Shown here: in pieces, positions 34,661 to 42,500 of the stretch | Layout of the letters: each line of letters opens with the position of its first letter | Position numbering within the stretch: position 1 is the first letter of the stretch | Origin: Pseudobdellovibrionaceae bacterium | GTDB taxonomy: Bacteria; Bdellovibrionota; Bdellovibrionia; Bdellovibrionales; Bdellovibrionaceae | Assembly (NCBI GenBank): GCA_016785955.1 | Contig: JAEUWH010000018.1 | Location: 1-45,114 of the forward strand | Length of the DNA: 45,114 bases | Direction: 5' to 3' | Program-made: the position numbers and the translations under genes | Notes under the pieces: model-generated | Told to the model about the DNA's origin: nothing | What the model saw: the letters and a program-made list of their open reading frames with translations, nothing else | Databases searched by the model: none

Positions 34661-36730
34661 TTAGCGATAAAATTTCTGGCAACGCAGGGGTTTCACTTTA
34701 GAACGATCACGAGACACCTGTTTAGACTCGAGATCGTTTGGCATTTCGCGAATTTCTGTGTCAACAAGATCTCGGTCTTCGAGGGGCTCGTCTGTTCGGT
34801 TTATTGGTCGTGAATCAAGTCTTCTTTCGATATATTTTGTGCGCATTCGGGCTCGTTGAACCACAGTCATAGGAGATGTGGCCAGTTCATACATAAAGGC
34901 ATTGATGGTTTTTTTAACGACCGGATGATTTTGGATCATCAATATTTGTTCTTGATTGCCTTCGGCGCTGAGGCTGGGATTAAACGAGGTGCCTAAAATA
35001 GCCAGGTTGATTCGTGGCAAGATGAAAACTTTGTGGTGCAGTTTAACTGAAATTTTTAGACTTTTTCCTTCAATAGTATAATGAAATTCGCCGTATTTCT
35101 TTGGATTCACGCGAATACTATCTTGCAGTTGTTTGATTTGATCTGGGTCCATTATTTTTAATAACGGAGAGTCTTTGTTCTCAAAATATTTTTTGGTCAC
35201 ATCGTCTCGATTCATGATGGAAAGTAACAAGGGAATACTCCAGCTTTGCATGGCAAAGGGGGGATCGCCTACAAATTTGAAATCAAAACGTGTCGGATCT
35301 TTAGCGGCTATTTCAATAATGGTATCCAGAATTTTGGGGGCCGAGGCCACAAATTGCATCATGAAAATCTGTCCCTGTGCTTGCATTAATTGCGGTCGGA
35401 TCAACGAGGAACTGACATCGCCCATGCCGCCATTAGGGGAAAAGGCAATCGTCATTTTGGCTGGACTGGTTTCGCCTGGTGATCGCTGACCCAGAAAAGA
35501 ATAGGAACCGCTGATGGGGTACTGCTTTTGGCCACGTCGTTTCAAATCGATAGTTTTAAAAAGTTCATGCTCGATCACGACCGAGGCCAGGGGATTACGA
35601 TAGACTACAATGTGATTGGCATTGGGGATCGAGGTGGCGGGTCTTAATTGAGGGTCTAAGTTTACGGCATCGCCCTCTTTGCCAAGACAGGACTGAGTTA
35701 AATTCCCGGACGAAAAAATAGTTTTGGCGTGTGCCGTGCCGGCATCGACATTTAGAATTTTTTGATGGTTTAAGCCAGTGGCGTTAACCAGGGTCAACGT
35801 AAATAGACGCCTTCGGCTGGATCTTACATTTGATAGAAGTTTTTCAATTTCTTCAATCGCTAGTCCTTCGATGCTTTGCTCGACGCCGGCCATTTTTACA
35901 AGTTTTGCCAGCACAGCTTTGTTCTCGGGGGCTAGTAGTGTGGTGCTGCGATCGATACCGACTTTGGTTCTTACTCCGCGATTCACGGCAGCTTCCAGGT
36001 CGTCGGCAACATCCAATAAATTAAACTCAAAAATATTCAAGCTCATGGTGCGTTTGGCCTGAGTGATGTGGTCTTTGAAAATTTTCTTCAAGTCTTCTGG
36101 GGCCAGAGTGCCTAGCTCTTGGCGTTCATGGTCGACAAACGTTGGTTGATTAAAATGAACGTCAAAATCAGTAAACGTTGGGCGTCCCGACTGATAAGAC
36201 AGAGTGAGCGATTTTGATGGGTCGTTAAGGCCTCTTAAGTCGGAAGTGACTTTGCTGTTATTAACTAGATCTTGGAATTCGCGCTTAAATGGCTCGGCCA
36301 GTTCTTTTCGAAGCGGGTCGTTCTCGTCAATGGTGCCAAACCTTGCGATGTAACGATCTAATAGATCTTTAATTTTATGGAAATCGTCCAAGTTTTTAAG
36401 CAAGAACAGAATCTGGGGTTCTGAAAGACCCTTCGTACGGCTGGGCCAATTGTATTCCTTCTGTAATTCCTCGGAGACTGTTAAATGTTCGGCGAACACT
36501 TTGTTCAAATGTTCATACAGTTTAGGACTGAAAACAATGGCTCGGGTGACGTCTAAGAGTTCCGTCAGTTCCTGAGGATTCTTCACCTGAACTTCAAATG
36601 GCTTGGCCCTTTCCGCCGCGTCGGCAAAGGCCAAGGGTGTAAAAAGACTAAACACTGTCAGGATATTTAGACAGGCCAGTGTTAAAGCTCTATTCAGTTG
36701 ATTTTTAGATTGAAAAACAGCCTCAATCAT
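34661..36730 (-). CDS. Exported phospholipase D-like protein
   Basis: 689 residues from the second of two adjacent ATGs (GAGGT precedes it). A hydrophobic leader ends near PLAFA (about residue 37 of the longer frame). Two PLD halves are seen. The first HKD motif is intact (H323-Q-K325-x4-D330 followed by SSGNLT). The second has H566-H-K568 and GTSFNPS, but Pro sits where the Asp of HxKxxxxD is expected. The family hydrolyses or transfers phosphodiesters (phospholipids or nucleic acids). Residue numbers use the longer frame. The start is eight bases from the divergent symporter ORF. Confidence 0.85.
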   Translation of the reverse strand: MIEAVFQSKNQLNRALTLACLNILTVFSLFTPLAFADAAERAKPFEVQVKNPQELTELLDVTRAIVFSPKLYEHLNKVFAEHLTVSEELQKEYNWPSRTKGLSEPQILFLLKNLDDFHKIKDLLDRYIARFGTIDENDPLRKELAEPFKREFQDLVNNSKVTSDLRGLNDPSKSLTLSYQSGRPTFTDFDVHFNQPTFVDHERQELGTLAPEDLKKIFKDHITQAKRTMSLNIFEFNLLDVADDLEAAVNRGVRTKVGIDRSTTLLAPENKAVLAKLVKMAGVEQSIEGLAIEEIEKLLSNVRSSRRRLFTLTLVNATGLNHQKILNVDAGTAHAKTIFSSGNLTQSCLGKEGDAVNLDPQLRPATSIPNANHIVVYRNPLASVVIEHELFKTIDLKRRGQKQYPISGSYSFLGQRSPGETSPAKMTIAFSPNGGMGDVSSSLIRPQLMQAQGQIFMMQFVASAPKILDTIIEIAAKDPTRFDFKFVGDPPFAMQSWSIPLLLSIMNRDDVTKKYFENKDSPLLKIMDPDQIKQLQDSIRVNPKKYGEFHYTIEGKSLKISVKLHHKVFILPRINLAILGTSFNPSLSAEGNQEQILMIQNHPVVKKTINAFMYELATSPMTVVQRARMRTKYIERRLDSRPINRTDEPLEDRDLVDTEIREMPNDLESKQVSRDRSKVKPLRCQKFYR

Positions 36731-36779
36731 CATACCTCAGATGCAATCCAATACTTGGGCCAAATCTGCGGGGAAAATA

Positions 36780-38024
36780 ATGGGAACAAAAAATAGCTTT
36801 TTTGCAAAAACTAATAATCTGACATTCTGGATTTTTCTGTTTCTGATCCTGGGTTTTTTGGCGGGGCACTATCTTCCCGAGTTTTCCAAGGAATTAAAGC
36901 CTTTACGAACTTTGTTCTTGCACGGAATTAAATGTATCATCGCGCCCTTGATTTTTTCATCGATTGTGTGTGGAATTTGTTCCGCCAGTAATATGAAAAG
37001 TTTAGGAAAGATTGGTCTTAAGGCCATCATCTGGTTTGAAATAGCAACGACCATTGCGTTGGTGGTGGGTTTGTTTTTTGTGAATTTTTTTGAACCTGGA
37101 AAGGGCGTGAATCTGGTGCCGCACGGAACGTCGCTGGACGCTGTGGCGCCTAAAACCCAGATGACTTTTGCAGGGTTTGTAGAACACCTTCTGCCTAGTA
37201 ATTTTGTAGAAGCCGTTGCGAAGGGGGATGTGTTGCAGATTGTGATCTTTTCGATCATCTTTGGCGCGGCCACGTTGATGGCGGGTGATAAGGGAAAACC
37301 CGTCGTCGCATTTTGTGAGAGTCTCAACCAAGTCATGTTTAAATTTACAGACATCGTTATGAAAATGGCGCCGATCGGGGTCGGAGCCGCCATGGCGGCG
37401 GCGATAGGTGAGCATGGGCTGGGTGTTTTGATTCCGATGTCAAAGTTGGTCTTAGTTCTGTATCTGGCATTGGTTGTATTTGTATTGATTACGCTTGTGC
37501 CGGCGTTAAAATGGAGTCGCATTAAACTGGTTCCTTTTTTTACGGAAATGCGACCTCGTTTAGCGTTGGCTTTTGCGACGACCTCGAGTGAGTCGGCCTA
37601 CCCTGATACTTTAAAATCACTGACCCGAATGGGCGTGCCCGAGAGAGTTTCTAGTTTTGTCCTACCACTTGGTTACAGTTTTAATTTGGATGGATCGACT
37701 TTGTATTTGGCGATGACTTCGGTGTTTGTTGCGCAGGCGGCGAATATCGAACTTTCTTTGGGAACCCAGGTTTCAATGATGTTACTGTTGATGTTGACTA
37801 CGAAAGGCGTGGCGGCCGTACCCCGCGCTTCACTTGTTGTGTTGTCTGGAGCTTTGGTGACGTTTGGTCTGCCGCTGGAAGCGATCCCGCTGATTTTGGG
37901 GGTGGACGAGTTTATGGATATGGCACGAACGACGGTGAACCTTTTGGGGAATGCCGTGGCTACCGTATTTGTCAGTCGCTGGGAGAATGAGCCGCTGGCG
38001 CCTGAGTTTCAAGAGCCGGGGTAG
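36780..38024 (+). CDS. Dicarboxylate/amino acid:cation symporter (DAACS, GltP/DctA type)
   Basis: 414 residues from the ATG at 36780 (GGGGA six bases upstream); an ATG at 36741 lacks a site. Inner-membrane transporter importing glutamate, aspartate or C4-dicarboxylates with Na+ or H+. Family motifs: the serine-rich reentrant loop as TTSSESAYP, GYSFNLDGSTLY in the second hairpin region, and the substrate-site helix DEFMDMARTTVNLLGNAVATV carrying the conserved Asp, Arg/Thr and Asn. Roughly eight hydrophobic helices are visible. The Arg in DMARTTVN favours acidic amino acids or dicarboxylates, though the exact substrate is not settled. Confidence 0.92.
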   Translation: MGTKNSFFAKTNNLTFWIFLFLILGFLAGHYLPEFSKELKPLRTLFLHGIKCIIAPLIFSSIVCGICSASNMKSLGKIGLKAIIWFEIATTIALVVGLFFVNFFEPGKGVNLVPHGTSLDAVAPKTQMTFAGFVEHLLPSNFVEAVAKGDVLQIVIFSIIFGAATLMAGDKGKPVVAFCESLNQVMFKFTDIVMKMAPIGVGAAMAAAIGEHGLGVLIPMSKLVLVLYLALVVFVLITLVPALKWSRIKLVPFFTEMRPRLALAFATTSSESAYPDTLKSLTRMGVPERVSSFVLPLGYSFNLDGSTLYLAMTSVFVAQAANIELSLGTQVSMMLLLMLTTKGVAAVPRASLVVLSGALVTFGLPLEAIPLILGVDEFMDMARTTVNLLGNAVATVFVSRWENEPLAPEFQEPG

Positions 38025-38066
38025 GCACCGGTTTTGGTAATTGTGGGGGTGTCATGTGCCCAGAAA

Positions 38067-39803
38067 CTACTTTGTAAAACTTGCTGGTGATGTTGGTGTG
38101 TGGCTGTTGGCAGGAAAACTGTTTGTGATTGTGCCATTCTTGCACTGCTCGTAGCTGTTATAAGCAAATGGTAAACGGGTAGATAAATCTTCGGTGTAAG
38201 TGGCGTATATTCCGGTTTGAAGGTCGGGTATCTTTATTGGTGTTCGCGTACCTCGTCCTCCAGAATTCAGAGCACCAGCCGAAATTTCACCATTGCTGGC
38301 AAAGTTAAAAATATAGCCACGAGAGTCACCAATTTTGCCCGACACGCTGACGGAGGTCAGCTGGTTATTGGTGAAAACATAACGACTGTGCATGGCATTT
38401 CTGGTGTCTTTAATAAGGACACTATTTTCATCACATGAAATTTGTATGTTTGTTGGGTAGGTTTTACTGTACAAGCGGCGAATTCCTTCGGCAAATGTTG
38501 GCGATTTGCAAATTTCGTTTTTTTGAGTTTGAACATCGGTAAGTAAAAACGTTTTCATATTTGGTGTAAAGGCTACGGTTTCCTTACACTCTTCGTCGAT
38601 GGTGCTAAATTCCGAGTATATTTCGGTGCAGGCAAGATTGCGAATGCCAAAGACTTTGCTGGGGTCGAGTTCATCAAGTAGCTTACCTGTGGTATTGAGT
38701 GCTTCTTTAGTTTGTGAGCACGCCTTGCCAAGGCCGCTGCAATCCGCAGCTTGTGTGGCGAATGGGATAAGGCCGGCAATCAATGCGGGTAGACCCGTTT
38801 TAAGTTTTGTCAACTTGCTCTCTTTTAAAAAACTAGCAAATGATTGCTTTAAATCCCCACTGAGCGATTTAAAAGCTTGAACCGTGGGGAAGGCAACGGC
38901 GGCTTGACCGGCGATCAGTGACAGTCGGTCTTTGAATGCAACACCAACAGACTCTGCCGCCTCTTTCAATATGTTCGACAGGTCTTCGGGTGTTTTGTAG
39001 AGTCCGATTGCGATTTTCTTTTTAATAGCTGCAACTTTGTTGATTCCTGGCAGTTTCTCTCTGACAAGGGCATCATCCGGATAGAGCTTGGTCAAATGAT
39101 CGACGTCGTTGATTATAAAATTTGTCAGATCAACCCCATGATGTTTGGTGAATCGGATGGTCGAAAATTTATTGCAAATTTCTGATTTTGTAGTGCATCC
39201 GAATGGACTTTTTAAATCGGGCTTAAACCCATATTTCTTTTCGAAGTCTGTCAATAGGCCCCTGATATAAAAATCATCAATTTTTTTTCCGGTTTTATCA
39301 ACCCCACCGTCTAAATTATATTTTTTGATGGTTTCGAGTTCCTTTGCTGCGGTGACCAGTTGAGGATTATCCGCTATGACTTTATCATTGAGATATTTGC
39401 CTAATTCATAACGCCGAATTTTTTCGTCGTCATTTAAGGTGGCCGAGATTTCGTCAGTCATAGTCGTAATGGGGGGCTGGCATGCGGCTAGGGCCGCAGT
39501 AGGCAGAAATAGCGCGAAGACGTTGTGATACGCTTGTCGATAGCCACAGGCGGTCGGGGTGTGATGGGTTATGTTCCGGGCGGTTTTGTATCCAACGGCT
39601 GTTCCTATCGCGGAAGCAATGCCGACGCCGGCAATGATGTTTTCGCGACATTCTATGACATTTGTTCCGGCTCCGCATTCGACGACTTTTCGTAAGGCCT
39701 CTAGGCGTGGTTTCATGTCCTCAAAAAGCTTATCACACGCGTGCCCGCGAGACAGTGAGTGGGAAAACAGAAACAAAACAAAGACAGTTATAAACTTTGG
39801 CAT
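38067..39803 (-). CDS. Large exported Cys-containing protein of unknown family
   Basis: 578 residues with a signal peptide ending near SRGHA (residue 22). Three hydrophobic Ala/Gly-rich segments occur (IIAGVGIASAIGTAVGY, NVFALFLPTAALAAC, LPALIAGLIPFATQAAD), separated by charged helical stretches. Cys are spread across the chain, and the C-terminal 120 residues are beta-prone and Gly/Ser/Thr-rich. The hydrophobic segments may be membrane-active or amphipathic helices, as in pore-type toxins, but this is speculation. Its ATG overlaps the upstream small gene by 16 bp, so they are coupled. Confidence 0.75.
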   Translation of the reverse strand: MPKFITVFVLFLFSHSLSRGHACDKLFEDMKPRLEALRKVVECGAGTNVIECRENIIAGVGIASAIGTAVGYKTARNITHHTPTACGYRQAYHNVFALFLPTAALAACQPPITTMTDEISATLNDDEKIRRYELGKYLNDKVIADNPQLVTAAKELETIKKYNLDGGVDKTGKKIDDFYIRGLLTDFEKKYGFKPDLKSPFGCTTKSEICNKFSTIRFTKHHGVDLTNFIINDVDHLTKLYPDDALVREKLPGINKVAAIKKKIAIGLYKTPEDLSNILKEAAESVGVAFKDRLSLIAGQAAVAFPTVQAFKSLSGDLKQSFASFLKESKLTKLKTGLPALIAGLIPFATQAADCSGLGKACSQTKEALNTTGKLLDELDPSKVFGIRNLACTEIYSEFSTIDEECKETVAFTPNMKTFLLTDVQTQKNEICKSPTFAEGIRRLYSKTYPTNIQISCDENSVLIKDTRNAMHSRYVFTNNQLTSVSVSGKIGDSRGYIFNFASNGEISAGALNSGGRGTRTPIKIPDLQTGIYATYTEDLSTRLPFAYNSYEQCKNGTITNSFPANSHTPTSPASFTK

Positions 39804-40129
39804 TGTGGTGTCTCGATATTTTTCTTTTTGATTTTTTTTTCAATCCCACGCCCAACACAGCGACCAAGCTCGGCGCCGATATCACCACTTTGTGGCCCCA
39901 GGAAAATGGCTGCGGGAATTTTAGTTTCTTTTGTGCATGTACGAATTGTATCGACGACGACCTCGCGGCATGAGGGTAATATTTTTTCATAACACAGTTG
40001 AATTTGCGATGACGCACAAAAATTTTCTAGGAACGACTTGGTGAAATTCTCGAGCCATTTTTTCTTTTCGATAGGTTTTGGAAAAGCGCTGATTGGGATA
40101 ATGAAGAAAATAAAAAAGATTGGCCGCAT
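39788..40129 (-). CDS. Small exported Cys-rich protein
   Basis: 113 residues with a signal peptide ending around PISAFP. Six Cys in the mature part (FCASSQIQLC, PSC, RTC, GRC, PQC) in a helical, Lys-rich chain, and a Gly-rich LGPQSGDIGAELGRCVGRG segment. Such a pattern suggests a disulfide-stabilised helical domain. It overlaps the start of the large exported protein at 39803 and is probably its partner. No family is recognised. Confidence 0.68.
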   Translation of the reverse strand: MRPIFFIFFIIPISAFPKPIEKKKWLENFTKSFLENFCASSQIQLCYEKILPSCREVVVDTIRTCTKETKIPAAIFLGPQSGDIGAELGRCVGRGIEKKIKKKNIETPQCQSL

Positions 40130-40153
40130 AGTATATGCTTATATGATAACAAA

Positions 40154-40251
40154 AGGCGATAGACATCTCAATATGAAGTGGGGATTTTCCACTGTCTTAA
40201 AATGAGATATTCTCAATATGAAACTGAACTTTCACTTGGGCGCTATCGCCT
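40154..40251. repeat. Inverted repeat and nested repeats between divergent genes
   Basis: AGGCGATAG (40154-40162) is repeated in inverted form as CTATCGCCT (40243-40251). Inside it, TCTCAATATGAA occurs twice (40166 and 40211), and TGAGATATTCTCA (40203-40215) is a palindrome. The stretch lies between the divergent Cys-rich gene and the parvulin gene, suggesting regulator sites or a foldable RNA. Confidence 0.4.
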
Positions 40252-40297
40252 AGCACTATCGGCTAGACATTAGGATCATATCGGATACCATGATTTC

Positions 40298-40564
40298 ATG
40301 AAAATTCGACCGTATCACATTCTTGTAAAATATGAGTATGAAGCCAATGATATTATGCGCTTATTAAAAAGTGGAGCGTTGTTTGAAGATATGGCTAAAA
40401 AATATTCTATCTGTCCCAGTCGTCAAAACGGAGGCTTTTTAGGAGAGGTCGATGCGCGCCGTTTGGATCAAGATTTCTTAGAAGCCTTTGATGCGCTCAA
40501 GCCGGGCGAGACGTCAATGCCAACACGGACACAATTTGGTTGGCATTTGATCAAGAAGGAATAG
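40298..40564 (+). CDS. Parvulin-type peptidyl-prolyl cis-trans isomerase (PpiC-like)
   Basis: 88 residues, almost exactly one rotamase domain. Features of the parvulin fold: HILVKYE at the first strand, FEDMAKKYSICPSRQNGGFLGEV, a FLEAFDALKPGE helix, and FGWHLIKKE at the C-terminus with the conserved His. There is no signal peptide, so it should be a cytoplasmic PpiC-like enzyme that isomerises Xaa-Pro bonds. The gene is monocistronic and converges on the DUF4097 gene. Confidence 0.93.
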   Translation: MKIRPYHILVKYEYEANDIMRLLKSGALFEDMAKKYSICPSRQNGGFLGEVDARRLDQDFLEAFDALKPGETSMPTRTQFGWHLIKKE

Positions 40565-40573
40565 ATCTGAGAT

Positions 40574-41458
40574 CTACTCGATTTCGATATCACCGCTGGT
40601 CGTCGAGACTTGAATATTAAGTTTGGCTTTATTCACGTTTTGCTTATTGGCTTTGGTGTCGACTGTGTATTTGTTGTGAATATCCCCTGATGAGGATTGT
40701 AGATTGAAGTTAAATAAATTATTTTTTGGCATTTTCAATTTGATGTCGCCAGAAATTGATTTTAAGTTTGCTTCGGATGATTCGTTGTTTTCGATTTCAA
40801 TTTCTCCGCTGACGGATTCGCCAGAAATTTGTTTTGTGATTGTCGAATTGCGAACTTTTGTGTCGCCAGAGACCGTTTCGATGCTTAGGCGAGGCGTGGT
40901 GAATCGATTCAGGGTGATTTCACCCGAGATTGTTTTTAGTTCGGCCTGGGCGACATTTAAGTCCTCAATCGAAACATCCCCGCTGGTCGAATCGAACTCA
41001 ATTTCTTGATTGAATGTCGTGGGGACCTCGATATGAACTTCCAAATCTTGTATGGCGCCTTTAAGTTCTGTCACGGTCAGTTCGTCAGGTGTTTCGGTAA
41101 TCGTTAGCAATTTATCATTCTGTGCTTTGTCGATGCGGCCGGTGGCGATGATTTTAATTTTTGTATCGCGCGTGCTTTTGATGGCGATATCGCCAGAAAA
41201 TGGTTTCAGAACTAACTTTTTTTGTGGGACATTCAGTGTCCATTGGTCTTCGGTGCGTTCCGTATGCTCGCGATGTTTGTAATCGAGGGCCAGGTGGCCT
41301 GAATTAATTTTCATATTGTATTTTTCCTCCAGTTTTGCCAGTAGGTGCGGGTCCGAGTGATAGGCTTTGCTTGCTGAAAATGCCGCAACTGAAAGTGAGA
41401 TGATGGTTGTAAATACTGTGGCGATGAAAAAGCGTGTAAACAGATTTGTTGTTTTCAA
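40574..41458 (-). CDS. Exported DUF4097 beta-helix protein
   Basis: 294 residues with a signal peptide (about residues 1-29) and a TTG start supported by AGGAGA five bases upstream. The body contains at least five repeats built around SGDI or SGE(I) (for example DSTSGDVSIEDL, TISGEITLNRF, SVSGEIEIEN, SISGDIKLKM, SSSGDIHNKY), the hallmark of the DUF4097/adhesin-like right-handed beta-helix. The family is usually encoded with HAAS/DUF1700 and PadR genes and is linked with envelope stress. It is predicted to be exported. The next gene upstream ends eight bases before its start. Confidence 0.9.
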   Translation of the reverse strand: MKTTNLFTRFFIATVFTTIISLSVAAFSASKAYHSDPHLLAKLEEKYNMKINSGHLALDYKHREHTERTEDQWTLNVPQKKLVLKPFSGDIAIKSTRDTKIKIIATGRIDKAQNDKLLTITETPDELTVTELKGAIQDLEVHIEVPTTFNQEIEFDSTSGDVSIEDLNVAQAELKTISGEITLNRFTTPRLSIETVSGDTKVRNSTITKQISGESVSGEIEIENNESSEANLKSISGDIKLKMPKNNLFNFNLQSSSGDIHNKYTVDTKANKQNVNKAKLNIQVSTTSGDIEIE

Positions 41459-41466
41459 GGTGTCTC

Positions 41467-42039
41467 CTATTTTTCCATTACAAATTTAAGGTTCCATTGA
41501 AGATAGCTGATCAGTGCTAAGACAATGTGTTTGGTTATAAAGAACATGGTCAAGACACCAATGATGCCCAGGCCAAAAAAACCGATGGTCGTAGAGATGC
41601 CGGCCAATCCCATCCAAAAGGTTGACGAAATGTTGAGTAAGGATGGCAGATTCCACAAAATTCCAAAGGCAAGAGATCCTATGGCCAAGGACATGGACCA
41701 ACCGGCAGTCAACAAAGCAAAAATTATTATTCCCGGTATAAACAGCACGATAAAATTAAAAGGTGCTAAGATGATTAACCGACCAATGATATTGATCGCC
41801 AAACTCCATTGGAATTTGTTTTCAGTGTTTTTGATTTCTTGAATCATGTGATCTGTCTTATAGGCCTGAGCAATGGTAACAGGTAAGCCTAAGGAGGCGG
41901 TGATCTCGGGTTCGGATTTACCATTGACTTGAGCATGATTAAAGTGTTCCTCGTAATCGGCCAGGATATCTGAAATATTTCGAATTTGGTTGGACTCAAG
42001 CTCTGTTTTTAGTTGTCTTAAAAATTCTTGTTTTGTCAT
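41467..42039 (-). CDS. HAAS/DUF1700 multi-span membrane protein
   Basis: 190 residues. The N-terminal 70 residues form the helical HAAS-type domain (MTKQEFLRQLKTELES..., ISDILADYEEHF, EITASLGLP), followed by about four hydrophobic segments (FNFIVLFIPGIIIFALLTA, SLAIGSLAFGILW, GISTTIGFFGLGIIGV, LTMFFITKHIVLALISYL). This is the standard DUF1700 arrangement. The ATG overlaps the PadR stop (ATGA). It likely works with the neighbouring DUF4097 protein in the envelope. Confidence 0.9.
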   Translation of the reverse strand: MTKQEFLRQLKTELESNQIRNISDILADYEEHFNHAQVNGKSEPEITASLGLPVTIAQAYKTDHMIQEIKNTENKFQWSLAINIIGRLIILAPFNFIVLFIPGIIIFALLTAGWSMSLAIGSLAFGILWNLPSLLNISSTFWMGLAGISTTIGFFGLGIIGVLTMFFITKHIVLALISYLQWNLKFVMEK

Positions 42040-42353
42040 AGGGTGTCCTTACTAATTAATTTTTCAATTTGACCGTTAAATTCGAACCACTGCGCTAGAA
42101 GTTCTTTCTGGGATTCTTTGCCTAGCTTAGTAATTCGATAGTATTTTCTAGGGGGGCCTTCTGATGATTCTTGCAGGTAGGTGTCAAAATACTTTTCGTC
42201 GGTCAGTCGTCTGAGAATCGGGTAAAGTGTGCCCTCTGAGATTTCTAAAACTTTAGAAATCTCTTCGACGAGTTCGTATCCGTAGTAGTCTTTGCGGCTG
42301 ATCTTGGTCAGCACACAGAGTTCGAGTACACCTTTTTTAAATTGGGCGTTCAT
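42036..42353 (-). CDS. PadR-family transcriptional repressor
   Basis: 105 residues, the usual size of the short PadR subfamily. Winged-helix features: FKKGVLELCVLTKISRKDYYGYELVEEIS, the recognition region EGTLYPILRRLTDEKYF, the wing ESSEGPPRKYYRIT and a C-terminal helix. It probably represses its own operon (PadR, DUF1700, DUF4097). The upstream region has direct repeats and a promoter-like sequence at 42380-42413 that fit auto-regulation. Confidence 0.93.
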   Translation of the reverse strand: MNAQFKKGVLELCVLTKISRKDYYGYELVEEISKVLEISEGTLYPILRRLTDEKYFDTYLQESSEGPPRKYYRITKLGKESQKELLAQWFEFNGQIEKLISKDTL

Positions 42354-42379
42354 ATTATCCTTATTCTTGACTACTAAAC

Positions 42380-42413
42380 TATACTAGGTACTATGTATTG
42401 TAAAGTACTATGT
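42380..42413 (-). promoter_or_regulatory. Promoter and likely PadR operator
   Basis: Reading the reverse strand, TTTACA (revcomp of 42399-42404) is followed 15 bases later by TATAGT, a plausible though short-spaced sigma70 pair, about 30-45 bp before the PadR ATG. On the + strand, TACTATGT occurs at 42389 and 42406, and the near-palindrome CTATACTAG overlaps the -10. PadR binding to these is inferred, by analogy with autoregulated PadR genes. Confidence 0.5.
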
Positions 42414-42500
42414 TTAAAATATGAGAATATGAGAATAGGGATGCGGATCTGTGTGTTATCTGGCATTGACCCATTCACTAAATGTTCATAGGTTAGCGAC

